Shown here in pieces: positions 1 to 10,242 of a stretch of 64,000 nt of DNA. The position numbers and the translations under genes were made by a program. Origin of the DNA: Roseburia hominis (GTDB taxonomy: Bacteria; Bacillota; Clostridia; Lachnospirales; Lachnospiraceae). The stretch is taken from the NCBI GenBank assembly GCA_040702975.1, contig CP159990.1:1-64000 (forward strand), read 5' to 3'. Each line of letters begins with the position of its first letter. Within the stretch, counting starts at the first letter, position 1. The notes under the pieces were generated by a model that worked only from the letters and a program-made list of their open reading frames with translations, searched no databases and was not told the origin of the DNA.

Positions 1-1669
1 AAGGGCACTGAAAAAGTCTGATTCTAAAAAAGAATTGGGCTTTTTTAATGTATCCATTATAATAGAATCATGAGGAAGGAGGTTCTGCCATGTTGAAAGA
101 CCATTCACAGTTGAAACTTTCATTATCACCCTATCAGGGGATTTATGATGCAATCATTCCAGCAAATCATCTTTTGCGTAGAATTAAAGAAAATATAGAT
201 TTTAGTTTTGTAAATCCAATGCTCCGTAAACAGTATTGTGAAAATTTCGGGCGGCCGGCGAAAGAACCGGAGATGATGTTTAAACTGCTTTTTCTGAAAA
301 AGCTGTACGATCTGTCCGATGAAACCCTGATCAGCAGTGCTCAGACAGACATGGCATATAAATTTTTTCTGGATCTGGAACCAGAAGAAAAAATGATAGA
401 TCCCAGTCTTCTGACGAAATTCAGAAAGACCCGCATCACGGAAGATATTCTGGAGGAAATGCTGAAAGAAACAATCCAGCAGGCTCTGGACAAAGGTCTA
501 ATCAAATCGGGAACGATTATCGTGGATTCTACCCACACAACTGCATCCGTCCGAGCGAAATCCCCCACACAAATCCTGAGGGATATGAGTAAACAACTTC
601 GGAAAGAGATTTATAAAAATGCTTTTGAATTATCAGAGAGATTTCCAGAGAAACCATCTTTGGAAGCAGGATTGGACGAAGAGATCGCCTATACGAAGGA
701 ACTGCTCCAGGTTCTGGAGGAAGGGATAGAAACCTGTGGAAATCAAAAGATACAGAAAATCTCTAAAGAGATGAAAGAACTGCTTGAGAACGAACAGATC
801 AGAGAGATCCGTTCCAAAGATGATAAAGATGCACGGTTTGGGCACAAAACGGCGACCAGTACGTTTTATGGGTATAAGAATCATCTCGCAATGACAGAAG
901 GCCGTCTGATTGCTGGGATAAGTGTAACAGATGGAGGAGCACCGGATGGTCAGGAATTGCCGAAACTGATAGAAAAAGCACAGAAAAATGGAATAAAAGT
1001 AACAGAAGTTATCGGAGATATGGCATATGTCAGTGATGATAATCTGGAAGTTTGCGGAAAAGAGATTGCACTGATTGCCCGAACGAATACAGCTGTAGCG
1101 GCGGCTGCAAACGGAAACCTTGCGGAGGGGTTCTGTTTCAATAAAGATGCAGGGTTGCTGCAATGTCCTGCCGGAGAGCTTTCCATGCGAGTGGAAAAGA
1201 GAGCTGCCAAAAACGGAAACACCTATTTAAGATATATATTTAGCAAAGTTAAGTGCCGGAAATGCCCGCAAAGAGAAAACTGCCGTGTAGGAAAATCAAA
1301 CTCAAAAGAACGGAGTTACAGTATCACGCAGGCAAGCGCGAAAAACATGGAAAGGCTTAAATTTGAAGAAAGTGAATACTTCCAAGAGAGAATGAAAATC
1401 CGGCATAGGATAGAAGAAAAGAATGGAGAATTAAAAGAAGCCCACGGTTTGCGCAGAGCAGATTCAAGAGGGTTATTTGCTATGCATGTTCAAATGTATT
1501 TTACCGCATTTACAGCAAATGTAAAAAGGATAGTAAGATTACAGGAATTGGCTATGGCTTAAACCATAGCATTATTCTGTAATCTTATCGAAAAAGAACT
1601 GAAAATCACAAAAAATCGTCATAAAAGAAAAACTCCCACTTAAAAAATGGAAGTTTTTCAGTGCCCTTT
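1..1669 (+). mobile_element. IS1182-family insertion sequence
   Basis: The first 15 bases (aagggcactgaaaaa) recur inverted at 1668-1654, giving terminal inverted repeats around a single transposase gene. The element is about 1.67 kb, a normal size for IS1182 relatives. The true left end could lie one or two bases outside the window, so the target duplication cannot be checked. A small HTH gene ends about 20 bases beyond the right end. Confidence 0.85.
90..1562 (+). CDS. IS1182 family transposase
   Basis: This 490-aa DDE transposase would cut and join the ends of the surrounding insertion sequence. The N-terminal part (about residues 1-110) resembles the InsH/DUF772 domain. A first catalytic Asp lies in IIVDSTH (about D146), a second in the VIGDMAY stretch near residue 311, and a C-terminal Glu lies in the RHRIEEKNGELK stretch followed by HGLRRADSRGL, as in IS1182/IS5-type enzymes. 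A Cys cluster (KCRKCPQRENC) sits before the last catalytic region, also typical of the family. An AAGGAGG ribosome binding site lies about 8 bases before the ATG. The gene looks intact and lies between matching inverted repeats, so the element may still be mobile. Confidence 0.93.
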   Translation: MLKDHSQLKLSLSPYQGIYDAIIPANHLLRRIKENIDFSFVNPMLRKQYCENFGRPAKEPEMMFKLLFLKKLYDLSDETLISSAQTDMAYKFFLDLEPEEKMIDPSLLTKFRKTRITEDILEEMLKETIQQALDKGLIKSGTIIVDSTHTTASVRAKSPTQILRDMSKQLRKEIYKNAFELSERFPEKPSLEAGLDEEIAYTKELLQVLEEGIETCGNQKIQKISKEMKELLENEQIREIRSKDDKDARFGHKTATSTFYGYKNHLAMTEGRLIAGISVTDGGAPDGQELPKLIEKAQKNGIKVTEVIGDMAYVSDDNLEVCGKEIALIARTNTAVAAAANGNLAEGFCFNKDAGLLQCPAGELSMRVEKRAAKNGNTYLRYIFSKVKCRKCPQRENCRVGKSNSKERSYSITQASAKNMERLKFEESEYFQERMKIRHRIEEKNGELKEAHGLRRADSRGLFAMHVQMYFTAFTANVKRIVRLQELAMA

Positions 1670-1687
1670 GTTTATAGGGGATTCAAG

Positions 1688-1969
1688 CTAAAATCGAACA
1701 TATGTTGCTGCAAAACTGTGGGGCGCAAGCTCCTGTTCCTGAAGAAGTAAATTCAGGTTTTCCAATACGCCCAATACACGAAGCACATTCAACATACTAT
1801 CTAAATAAACGCTTTCCCCTTTTTCCATCCGAACAATTGTTCTAATTGCCACTCCGGATTGTTCTGCCATACCTGCCTGAGTTATCTGCATCCTGATTCT
1901 GGTATCCCGGATTCTCTGACCAAGTTCCATCATAATTGTCTCGTTATTTTCATTTCCATAAATTGTCAC
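1688..1969 (-). CDS. XRE/HipB-like helix-turn-helix protein, possibly truncated
   Basis: This 93-aa protein has an XRE-type helix-turn-helix at about residues 14-70 (ELGQRIRDTRIRMQITQAGM followed by IRTIVRMEKGES), the arrangement of HipB-type antitoxins and small repressors. Its stop lies only about 20 bases from the end of the insertion sequence, and no HipA-like partner follows on the same strand because the insertion sequence occupies that place. The last residues (SFAATYVRF) do not look like a usual HipB tail, so the original gene or operon may have been cut by the insertion. The function as a repressor is inferred from the fold only. Confidence 0.7.
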   Translation of the reverse strand: MTIYGNENNETIMMELGQRIRDTRIRMQITQAGMAEQSGVAIRTIVRMEKGESVYLDSMLNVLRVLGVLENLNLLLQEQELAPHSFAATYVRF

Positions 1970-2105
1970 AGCAATATTCTCCTATCCGAAAATGTCATAT
2001 CTGTCACTTATTATATCACAATTAACTTTAATACGTCAATTGTGGCATATTATGTTTATCCCCCAGATTTTCTTTTTTATTTCTGCTTAATAAATCATTA
2101 ATAAA

Positions 2106-2269
2106 TTTTCGATTTCTTTTAGAATCTAATCATATTTTAGACACATTTAGGGGATATACTAATACTCAGATAGTTGATAAAACAACTATCTCCCCCCTCA
2201 TAAAGTAAAAGCAATCGGGGTGACCCGATTGCCGCACTTTACTCTCATTCCTTTAGATAACTATAAAAA
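2106..2269 (+). ncRNA. Repeated structured element, copy A (candidate small RNA)
   Basis: This 164-bp stretch aligns with 5984-6146 with one single-base gap and roughly 85 percent identity judged by eye. Shared parts are an upstream block, a TATACT box (2155-2160), an 8-bp hairpin GATAGTTG/CAACTATC, a C-rich loop (CTCCCCCCTCAT) and a 9-bp hairpin GCAATCGGG/CCCGATTGC inside an outer AAAGT/ACTTT pairing. A terminator follows directly. No convincing open reading frame lies inside. A small RNA with an anti-ribosome-binding-site loop is the most natural reading, but expression and strand are inferred. Confidence 0.5.
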
Positions 2270-2270
2270 G

Positions 2271-2305
2271 AAAAGTCCGCTAACCTAAATGGTTAGCGGA
2301 TTTTC
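2271..2305. terminator. Rho-independent terminator (bidirectional)
   Basis: Perfect 10-bp arms tccgctaacc / ggttagcgga are flanked by AAAA on one side and TTTT on the other. It would end copy A of the repeated element on the plus strand and the DUF255 gene on the minus strand. Confidence 0.85.
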
Positions 2306-2345
2306 TTCGCATCTCTTTGACCGGATCATCGCCCCGGAACACCTT

Positions 2346-4334
2346 TTACCTGATAAAATTTTGCGGTGAATAGTTATTAGTCGGAGGAAGACAGGTATGA
2401 TCTTTACATACATAATAAGTCGTTTTGTCATTCAACAACTTGAATTCCTCTGTTGCTTCTGTAACTATTTTTATATCCGCATATAGAGGCAGTCCAGTGA
2501 TAATCTTCTCCACACATTCTTCCTCTGCCAACACAACCGTAATTTTCTGAGGAGGATACCGATACAGAAGCCGCGCAATTAAAAACATACTATACCCTGC
2601 CGGATAATGCTCTGCCTCTGCAGACATATATGCAAACTGTTTCCTGACCGCCTGTTCATCCTCTTCTTTTTGAACCTCTGCATTCCCTCTCCCTGCAATG
2701 TCATCCGGAAGAATCTGCGAAAGTCTGACCAGACAATACGCCATCACGGAATTACCGCTCGGCAGTGCTCCGTCATAGCTTTCCTTTGGTTTTGTGATCA
2801 ACCCCTCATTCCGGGTTCCATATAGAAAATAGCCCCCATTTTCATCTTCAAACTGCTGCCGGGCCTCATTGCAGATCTGCTTTGCACGCTTCAGATATTC
2901 AGGCCTTAAGGTTGCCTCATACAGACTGATTAATGCCGCCGTATAGTAAGCATACTCATTCAGAAACCCTTTCACTGACCGTGTATAATCCCGGCAGCTT
3001 ACGTAAAGCTGATTTCCATCTGCAAGATGCCGTTCTATAAAGCAGTATGCCTTCTCCGCCGCCGAGCGGTAAATCTGCTTTCCCGTGACCCGGTATAGGA
3101 CTGTCATCGCACAGATCATAAGAGAATTCCATGAAGTAAGAATTTTATCGTCCAGATGGAGCTTCGCCCGGGTTTTACGATAATCATATAAGGCCTTTTT
3201 CTCTCTGTCAAATGCTGCGGAGATTTCATTGCCATTCAAGAGGTTCGGAATATTCTTCCCCTCAAAATTCCCTTCCCTCGTAATCCCAAAATATGCGCAG
3301 AATCGGTTTCCGCTCTCCTCTCCCAGAACTTTGCATATTTCACCATAACTCCATACGTAGTATTTCCCCTCTTCTCCTTCGCTGTCCGCATCCTGGGCAG
3401 AGTAAAATTCTCCGTCCTCCCCTGTCATTTCCCGCAAAATATACTCCGCTGTTTTCTCTGCCGTATCAAGCAGCCTGTCATCGCCGGACGCCTTGTATGC
3501 CGCAGAATATGCCAGTATCAGCAGCGCATTGTCATACAGCATTTTTTCAAAATGCGGCACCAGATAGTATCTGTCTGTGGAATATCTTGAAAATCCATAG
3601 CCGATCTGGTCAAAGATGCCTCCTCTGCGCATTTTATCCAGAGTGAACGTCACCTGCTCAAATGTCGTTTTTTCTTCATGAATCTGTGAATACAATGTCA
3701 GAAAAATCAGATTATGAGGGGTTGGGAATTTGGGTGCCTGCCCAAATCCACCGCACTCCTCGTCAAAACTCTGCGAAAAAATCGCTGCAGCCTGTTTAGG
3801 AAGATTCTCATCGCCATCCCCGGATATTTTATTGTCCCGCGTACCCAGATGCGCGAGTATCGTATCTGCCGATGCTGTCAGCTTTTCCTTCTGGCTATTC
3901 CATTTATCCACAATGGCAAGCAGCAAATCCCGAAATCCCATCCTGCCATAATGTGATTCGGGCGAAAAATATGTCCCTGCAAAAAACGGTCTTTGCTGCG
4001 CCGTCATAAAAATACTCATGGGCCAGCCTCCACTTCCGGTCAACGTCTGACAAACATTCATGTAAACGCTGTCAATGTCGGGCCGTTCCTCCCGATCTAC
4101 CTTAATGGATACAAAATATCGGTTGAGAATCTCCGCAATTTCCGCATTTTCAAAGCTCTCATGTGCCATGACATGACACCAGTGGCATGTACTGTAGCCG
4201 ATGCTTAAAAATATCGGTTTGTTCTCCCGGTTCGCCTTCTCAAACGCCTCATCACCCCAGGGATACCAATCCACAGGATTGTCCGCATGTTGTAAAAGAT
4301 AGGGACTGGTCTGTTCTTTTAAATGATTGCTCAT
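2346..4334 (-). CDS. DUF255 / thioredoxin domain-containing protein (YyaL-like)
   Basis: This 662-aa cytosolic protein belongs to the family that joins an N-terminal thioredoxin-like DUF255 domain to an (alpha/alpha)6-barrel of the glycosidase-like superfamily (bacterial YyaL, animal SPATA20). The N-terminus shows the family signature [20 protein letters not shown], then a CHWCH redox motif near residue 50 and GGWPMS near residue 102. The rest (about 180-600) carries the helical toroid repeats. The biochemical role of the family is not settled; a thiol-redox role is suggested by CxxC. Length is normal for the family, the start has the expected N-terminus, and the gene stands alone, ending at a bidirectional terminator. 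Confidence 0.9.
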   Translation of the reverse strand: MSNHLKEQTSPYLLQHADNPVDWYPWGDEAFEKANRENKPIFLSIGYSTCHWCHVMAHESFENAEIAEILNRYFVSIKVDREERPDIDSVYMNVCQTLTGSGGWPMSIFMTAQQRPFFAGTYFSPESHYGRMGFRDLLLAIVDKWNSQKEKLTASADTILAHLGTRDNKISGDGDENLPKQAAAIFSQSFDEECGGFGQAPKFPTPHNLIFLTLYSQIHEEKTTFEQVTFTLDKMRRGGIFDQIGYGFSRYSTDRYYLVPHFEKMLYDNALLILAYSAAYKASGDDRLLDTAEKTAEYILREMTGEDGEFYSAQDADSEGEEGKYYVWSYGEICKVLGEESGNRFCAYFGITREGNFEGKNIPNLLNGNEISAAFDREKKALYDYRKTRAKLHLDDKILTSWNSLMICAMTVLYRVTGKQIYRSAAEKAYCFIERHLADGNQLYVSCRDYTRSVKGFLNEYAYYTAALISLYEATLRPEYLKRAKQICNEARQQFEDENGGYFLYGTRNEGLITKPKESYDGALPSGNSVMAYCLVRLSQILPDDIAGRGNAEVQKEEDEQAVRKQFAYMSAEAEHYPAGYSMFLIARLLYRYPPQKITVVLAEEECVEKIITGLPLYADIKIVTEATEEFKLLNDKTTYYVCKDHTCLPPTNNYSPQNFIR

Positions 4335-4538
4335 ATCATATCTTCCTCTTTCTTTTCATTTATCTGATATTTTGCACCATCGTCAGCAAATTATGCTTTA
4401 TTATTTTATGCATCTCCATATGTTTACCAATGAAAACGGTGATCCGCAAGTCCCGGCATTTTCTTTTCCAAATCCTCTTGTAACTTCTCACGGAATCATA
4501 TAAGATATTCCTTAGACATTATTCTAAAATAAGATAAG

Positions 4539-4560
4539 AACTGCCGTCTGACCGGCAGTT
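4539..4560 (+). promoter_or_regulatory. Hairpin just upstream of the MATE gene's ribosome binding site
   Basis: Perfect 8-bp arms AACTGCCG / CGGCAGTT enclose 6 bases and end 4 bases before the GGGAGG ribosome binding site of the MATE gene. It lacks a T-tract, so it is not a standard terminator. It could influence translation, but no regulator is identified. Confidence 0.4.
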
Positions 4561-4573
4561 TCATGGGAGGTTT

Positions 4574-5929
4574 ATGAAAAAGAAAAAGGCTTTGGATCTG
4601 ACTTCGGGTCCGATTCTAAAAACACTTGCCGGATTGGCACTGCCGATCATGGCTTCTTCTTTTCTTGCGACAGCGTATAACCTGACGGATATGGCATGGA
4701 TCGGAATGCTCGGCTCAAAAGCCGTGGCCGGTATAGGCGTAGGGGGAATGTATGTCTGGCTGTCGCAGGGGCTGGTCGCACTGGCCCGTATGGGCGGGCA
4801 GGTCAATGTTGCCCAATGCTGCGGAAGTGGGGAAAAGCAGCGGGCGCAGCATTACTCGGGGGCCGCGATTTGGCTCACCATCGTGTTCGGCGTCATATTT
4901 ACGGCTATCTGCCTCACATTCACTGATCCGCTGATTGCTATTTTTAATGTGGGAGATCCTGAAACGCTCACCGCCGCAAAAGTTTATATGCGCATTACCT
5001 GTGGGCTTACGCTATTTCCTTTCCTTACGCTAACTTTGACCGGACTATATACGGCTCAGGGTGATTCCCGGACCCCGTTCTTCGCCAATCTGGCGGGACT
5101 TGTTGTCAATATGATTCTGGACCCGTTAATCATTCTCGGAATCGGGCCATTTCCAAGACTGGAGGCTGCGGGGGCTGCCATTGCTACGACTACTGCCCAA
5201 TTCCTGGTACTTGTCGTTCTTGTGGCAGGCGTTTTCCGAAGCGGGGAAGACGCCAATATTCTGAAAGGGATGCGGCTGTTCGCGCGGATTCCTTCCGAAT
5301 ATTTCAAATCCATCTGCCGGATCGGGATTCCGACAGCGCTTCAGAGTATGGCCTACTGCGCAATTTCCATGGTTCTGACGCGATTCGTGTCCGACTTCGG
5401 TCCCGGAGCGATTGCTACCTTCCGGGTCGGCGGGCAGATCGAGTCCGTGTCCTGGAATACGGCGGACGGGTTCGGGGCTGCGCTGAATGCATTCGTGGGA
5501 CAGAATTACGGGGCAAAGAAATCCGAAAGAATTCGGGAGGGATATCATATTTCCCTGAAGCTTTTGGTGGTATGGGGACTTGTGATCACCGTTGCTTTCG
5601 TCTTTTTCCCGAAGCCGATCGCAAACCTGTTCTTCCATGAAACAGATGTAATTGAGATTGCGACGGAATATCTGATGATCATTGGTTTCAGCGAGCTTTT
5701 GATGTGCGTGGAGCTGATGACCGTCGGCGCGCTGTCCGGACTGGGGATGACAAAGCTTTGCAGCACCATCAGCATTTCCCTGACCGGATCAAGAATCCCT
5801 CTGGCGATTGTGCTGGTACATATGGGAATGGGGCTTGCCGGAGTATGGTGGGCAATGACCCTGACCTCCATGGCAAAAGGGATCATCTTCTACCTGACAT
5901 TCAGACGAATCAGTAATAAACTGGACTAA
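4574..5929 (+). CDS. MATE family efflux transporter
   Basis: This 451-aa integral membrane protein has about 12 hydrophobic segments in two homologous halves, as in MATE (multidrug and toxic compound extrusion) antiporters, which export cationic drugs or metabolites with Na+ or H+. The N-terminus (LTSGPILKTLAGLALPIMAS, then YNLTDMAWIG) matches the DinF/NorM-like bacterial branch, and the second half repeats the pattern around residue 240 (SICRIGIPTALQSMAY). A GGGAGG ribosome binding site lies 7 bases before the ATG. The gene is alone on its strand and is followed by copy B of the repeated structured element. Substrate cannot be told from sequence. Confidence 0.92.
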   Translation: MKKKKALDLTSGPILKTLAGLALPIMASSFLATAYNLTDMAWIGMLGSKAVAGIGVGGMYVWLSQGLVALARMGGQVNVAQCCGSGEKQRAQHYSGAAIWLTIVFGVIFTAICLTFTDPLIAIFNVGDPETLTAAKVYMRITCGLTLFPFLTLTLTGLYTAQGDSRTPFFANLAGLVVNMILDPLIILGIGPFPRLEAAGAAIATTTAQFLVLVVLVAGVFRSGEDANILKGMRLFARIPSEYFKSICRIGIPTALQSMAYCAISMVLTRFVSDFGPGAIATFRVGGQIESVSWNTADGFGAALNAFVGQNYGAKKSERIREGYHISLKLLVVWGLVITVAFVFFPKPIANLFFHETDVIEIATEYLMIIGFSELLMCVELMTVGALSGLGMTKLCSTISISLTGSRIPLAIVLVHMGMGLAGVWWAMTLTSMAKGIIFYLTFRRISNKLD

Positions 5930-5983
5930 TCTGCGGCCAGATATACCAAAATTTATATTTTTTATTAAAAACTTCTTTAGAAT

Positions 5984-6146
5984 TTTTCGATTTCTTTTAT
6001 TTTCTGCACATACTTTGGACACATTTAACGGGTATACTATAAGTCAGATAGTTGATAAAACAACTATCTCCCCCCTCATAAAGCAGTGCAATCGGGGAAA
6101 CCCGATTGCCGCGCTTTACTCTCATTCCTTTAAATAACGATAAAAA
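5984..6146 (+). ncRNA. Repeated structured element, copy B (candidate small RNA)
   Basis: This is the second copy of the element at 2106-2269. The TATACT box (6033-6038), GATAGTTG hairpin, C-rich loop and GCAATCGGG hairpin are conserved; the tetraloop of the second hairpin changes from GTGA to AAAC context and the outer stem keeps pairing (GCGCTTTAC). Changes fall mainly outside the stems and C-rich loop. It again ends at a terminator. Alternatively it could be a 3' untranslated part of the MATE transcript. Confidence 0.5.
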
Positions 6147-6192
6147 CAGCAGACCCCCGGGTATAGGTTATCCGGGGGTTCTGCTGTCTTAA
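6147..6192. terminator. Rho-independent terminator
   Basis: Long arms around cagcagacccccgg and ccgggggttctgctg with one bulge, followed by a T-rich stretch on the plus strand. It would end copy B and also the M42 peptidase gene from the other side. Confidence 0.8.
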
Positions 6193-6202
6193 AATAATAT
6201 TT

Positions 6203-7219
6203 TTACGCTTCATATGATGCCAAAAACTCAGCAATCAACTCAATACAGCCTTCCACATCCTTCTCGTCCGCCACTTCGGCCGGAGTATGCATATACCGAA
6301 GCGGAATAGACACGAGCACACTCGGTACTCCCTGGCCGGAAAATACGATTTTATCCGCATCCGTATAGGTCAGGCCGCTTGCCGCCTCTTTCTGCACAGA
6401 AATCTGCATACGCGCGGCGCACTCTTCCATGCGCGCATTTAATTTCTTCGCCACGATAGGCGCATTGCAAAGCGCCGGGCCTGCTCCCAGCTTTACATCA
6501 CCGGACTCTGCCGGATTTACCCCCTCATAGTCGGTACAATATGTAACATCTACCACAACTGCCGCTGTGGGGCGGATTCTTGCGCTGGTCCAGTAAGCGC
6601 CGCATTTGGTCGTCTCTTCGCCGACCGTCGCCGCCACATACACGCCAACCTTGCATCCCTTTTCTTTTGCACGTCTTAAGGCTTCCATAATAATAAATAC
6701 GCCCAGACGGTCATCTAATGCACGGGCAGAGAAACGGCCGTTCATCAATTTGCGAATGCTGGTATCCCGCACGATCGGATTGCCCAGTGCCACTTTTGAA
6801 AGAGCTTCTTCTTTTGTACGCGCTCCGATATCGATCAAAAAGTCCGCTTCTTTTAGGTCCTTTTTCTCGAACAGGTCGCGGCGTCCTTCCACTACGCCGT
6901 ATACATCGCCATTCGCTGTCTTAATTACGACCTGCTGTCCCGGATACGTTCCCTGAATGATTCCACCTCTTCGGATTACCTGAAGGCTGCCGTCCTCGGT
7001 AACGTTCGATACCATAAGTCCGATCTCATCCACATGCGCTGACAACATAACCTTGACCTCGCACTCGGGATTCAAAACACAGACCACATCCCCCATTTCA
7101 TCTTCCCGGATCTCATCTGCAATCCCCGTCATATACTTTTTCACGACCTCCTGCGCCGGTTCTTCATAGCCGGATACAGAAATCTCGCTTAAAATATCTG
7201 TCAGAAACTTCTCGTTCAT
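6203..7219 (-). CDS. M42 family metallopeptidase (glutamyl aminopeptidase type)
   Basis: This 338-aa cytosolic enzyme belongs to the M42 aminopeptidases (PepA/FrvX/YsdC group), which remove N-terminal residues from peptides using two metal ions in large self-compartmented oligomers. The metal-ligand and catalytic motifs are visible: SAHVDEIGLMV near residue 61, DDRLG near 170, the Glu pair in TVGEETTKCGA near 204, and VVDVTYCTD near 225, with a C-terminal MHTPAEVA His region. The ATG at 7219 was preferred over one 66 bases upstream because the protein then begins at the family's usual N-terminus and GAGGAAA lies just upstream. It is transcribed alone, downstream of the LacI gene and a repeat element. 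Confidence 0.9.
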   Translation of the reverse strand: MNEKFLTDILSEISVSGYEEPAQEVVKKYMTGIADEIREDEMGDVVCVLNPECEVKVMLSAHVDEIGLMVSNVTEDGSLQVIRRGGIIQGTYPGQQVVIKTANGDVYGVVEGRRDLFEKKDLKEADFLIDIGARTKEEALSKVALGNPIVRDTSIRKLMNGRFSARALDDRLGVFIIMEALRRAKEKGCKVGVYVAATVGEETTKCGAYWTSARIRPTAAVVVDVTYCTDYEGVNPAESGDVKLGAGPALCNAPIVAKKLNARMEECAARMQISVQKEAASGLTYTDADKIVFSGQGVPSVLVSIPLRYMHTPAEVADEKDVEGCIELIAEFLASYEA

Positions 7220-7257
7220 CTTGTCATTTCCTCTCTTTCTCTGCCACCAGTATAGCA

Positions 7258-7300
7258 CCAAGATGAACGTCCACTGGACGTTCACTTAGGTATGCTTGGC
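7258..7300. repeat. Partial copy of the intergenic repeat family
   Basis: The stretch agatgaacgtccactggacg followed by ttcacttaggtatgcttggc matches the left border of the repeat cluster at 28345-28380. Only the border portion is present here. Confidence 0.6.
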
Positions 7301-7366
7301 AACTGACATCCGGCATAAGACTGCCGGATATTTTTTATTGTAATTCTATTCATTCCTCACTGCCTG

Positions 7367-8401
<1,035 letters not shown>

Positions 8402-8516
8402 TTAGTATATCACAGCTTCTCCGAGCTAAAAAGCCGTCAAATCCTCCTTTAAGTATACCTGTAGTTCGAATGCGTGATATACTTCACACCTTTGTTCAGT
8501 ATATCACGAACCCACT

Positions 8517-9155
8517 CTATTTTACAACCGCTTTCAAATCAGAAAATGTCTCAAGATTCCATGTGGCAAGCCCGCTTAAAACCGCATCTCCGATTGCAGC
8601 ACACTCCATATTTCCGGCTTTGGCTGCCTGAACGCCTGCGACCGCATCTTCTACCACCAGACAAGCCTCCGGCGCTTCTCCGATAAAGCCGGCAGCCTTG
8701 ACGAACACTTCCGGATCCGGTTTGGAATGTGTAATATTATTTCCATCGGAAATAGCGTCAAAATAATCGCCAAGACCTAAGCGCTCCAGAATGAAACGCG
8801 CATTTTTGCTGGAAGATCCGATTGCCAGTTTAAGCCCCATTTCCCGAAGTGTATCCAGGGTATCCTTCACCTCCGGGGAGAGGTCTGCCGGGCTCATATT
8901 TTTCAACAATTCTTTGTAAATCTCATTTTTTCTGGTAACATAATACAGCTTCTCTTCCTCCGACATTACTTTGTCATATTTTTCCAGAATGATCTCGAAG
9001 CTGGCCATACGGCTCACTCCGCGCAGTCGGTTGTTGATGGTCTCATCAAAGTAAATTCCAAGTTCGTCGGCAACCGCTTTCCATGCCTGATAATGGTAAC
9101 CGTCCGTGTGACAGATCACTCCGTCCAAATCAAAAATAACTGCCTGATATCTCAT
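8517..9155 (-). CDS. pgmB: Beta-phosphoglucomutase
   Basis: This 212-aa HAD-superfamily enzyme converts beta-glucose-1-phosphate to glucose-6-phosphate. The nucleophile motif is IFDLDGVI (D8 and D10). The family's HxxW-type cap region follows (YHYQAWKAVADELG), then LRGVSRMASFE, the Ser of motif II in AIGSSSKNA, the Lys in HSKPDPEVF and the acidic motif VVEDAVAGVQAAKA. This matches beta-PGM rather than a generic phosphatase. It fits the pathway of the GH65 phosphorylase gene located upstream on the same strand. About 195 bases without a gene separate it from the EamA gene, so it may have its own promoter. Length is normal. Confidence 0.93.
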   Translation of the reverse strand: MRYQAVIFDLDGVICHTDGYHYQAWKAVADELGIYFDETINNRLRGVSRMASFEIILEKYDKVMSEEEKLYYVTRKNEIYKELLKNMSPADLSPEVKDTLDTLREMGLKLAIGSSSKNARFILERLGLGDYFDAISDGNNITHSKPDPEVFVKAAGFIGEAPEACLVVEDAVAGVQAAKAGNMECAAIGDAVLSGLATWNLETFSDLKAVVK

Positions 9156-9349
9156 AATCCTACTCCTTTTTCAAACATATTTATCCCTGTATATTCCCAG
9201 GGCAAACATCTTTTTTCGTCTATTTCGCCGTTTTTCGACGCATTTATAGCCCCGTTTTCGCTCATTTAGCCGCAAAAAGGGCCGCTACATCAACAAAAAT
9301 ACCCTTGAAAAATATATTTTGTTTCATGCAGCAGCCCATAAGGCCTAAT

Positions 9350-10237
9350 CTACGCCCCCGCCTGACTTTCGTTCCCTCCTGGCTCCGTGCCCGTCTCCGC
9401 CAGATTGGAAATAATCACCGCAGCCAGAATGATCACACAGCCCGCGACCATCCGTCCCGTAATCCGCTCATGGAGAATCAGAATGGAAAATAACGTTCCA
9501 AACACGGATTCCATCGAAAGAATAATCGCCGCTTTCGTCTCATCTACATATTTCTGGCTCGCTGTCTGCAGCAGATAGCAGACCGTCGTACTGATCACGC
9601 CCAGATACAGCACACTGAGCCAGCCCTTCATCGTCACGTCAAAATGAAGCTCTCCGAATATGAAAAGGCTCACAAGTGACAGTACAAACGCCGTACACAT
9701 CTGTACAAAATTAAGTACCACCGCACGGTACTGTTTTACGAACTCGCTGGTGAAAAAGATCTGAAAAGCAAACCCTACTGCACAGATCAAAGTAAGCGCG
9801 TCACCAAGGCCTAAGGTCAGGTTCTTCTCCAGCGACAGGATTCCCACGCCGACCACGGCCATCACTGCCCCCGCAATGCTTTTGATCCCTACCTTCTTTT
9901 TCAGGATCACCCAGGCGATGAACGGTACCATCACCACATTGAGAGCCGTGAGAAATGCATTTTTGGACGGCGTTGTATATTGAAGCCCCACAATCTGCAG
10001 CGCAAAGCCGGTAAACAGCGCAATTCCCATCAGAATCCCCGCACGGACTTCACACAGCCTAACCCCTTTTAATCCTTTTATGCTCAAAAGCCCCATGAGG
10101 ACCGCCGCCAGCAAAAAGCGCACCGTCATGATCTGGAACGGCCGCAGGCTCTCAAGCGCCATATCGCTCGCCACAAATCCACCGCCCCATATCACGGTCA
10201 CCGTAATAAGTCCGGCAATCGACAGATATTTTTTCAT
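9350..10237 (-). CDS. EamA/DMT family transporter
   Basis: This 295-aa membrane protein has ten predicted hydrophobic segments in two EamA repeats (about 5-135 and 150-285), as in drug/metabolite exporters of the RhaT/YdcZ-like group. Typical family stretches are VTVIWGGGFVASDMAL near the start and the YLGVISTTVCYLLQ and SMESVFGTLFSILILHE stretches in the second half. The ATG at 10237 was chosen because GGAGG lies 8 bases upstream; it starts 6 bases after the GH65 stop, so the two genes are probably co-transcribed. Substrate is unknown; within this sugar locus it could release a by-product, but this is a guess. Confidence 0.87.
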   Translation of the reverse strand: MKKYLSIAGLITVTVIWGGGFVASDMALESLRPFQIMTVRFLLAAVLMGLLSIKGLKGVRLCEVRAGILMGIALFTGFALQIVGLQYTTPSKNAFLTALNVVMVPFIAWVILKKKVGIKSIAGAVMAVVGVGILSLEKNLTLGLGDALTLICAVGFAFQIFFTSEFVKQYRAVVLNFVQMCTAFVLSLVSLFIFGELHFDVTMKGWLSVLYLGVISTTVCYLLQTASQKYVDETKAAIILSMESVFGTLFSILILHERITGRMVAGCVIILAAVIISNLAETGTEPGGNESQAGA

Positions 10238-10242
10238 GCCTG

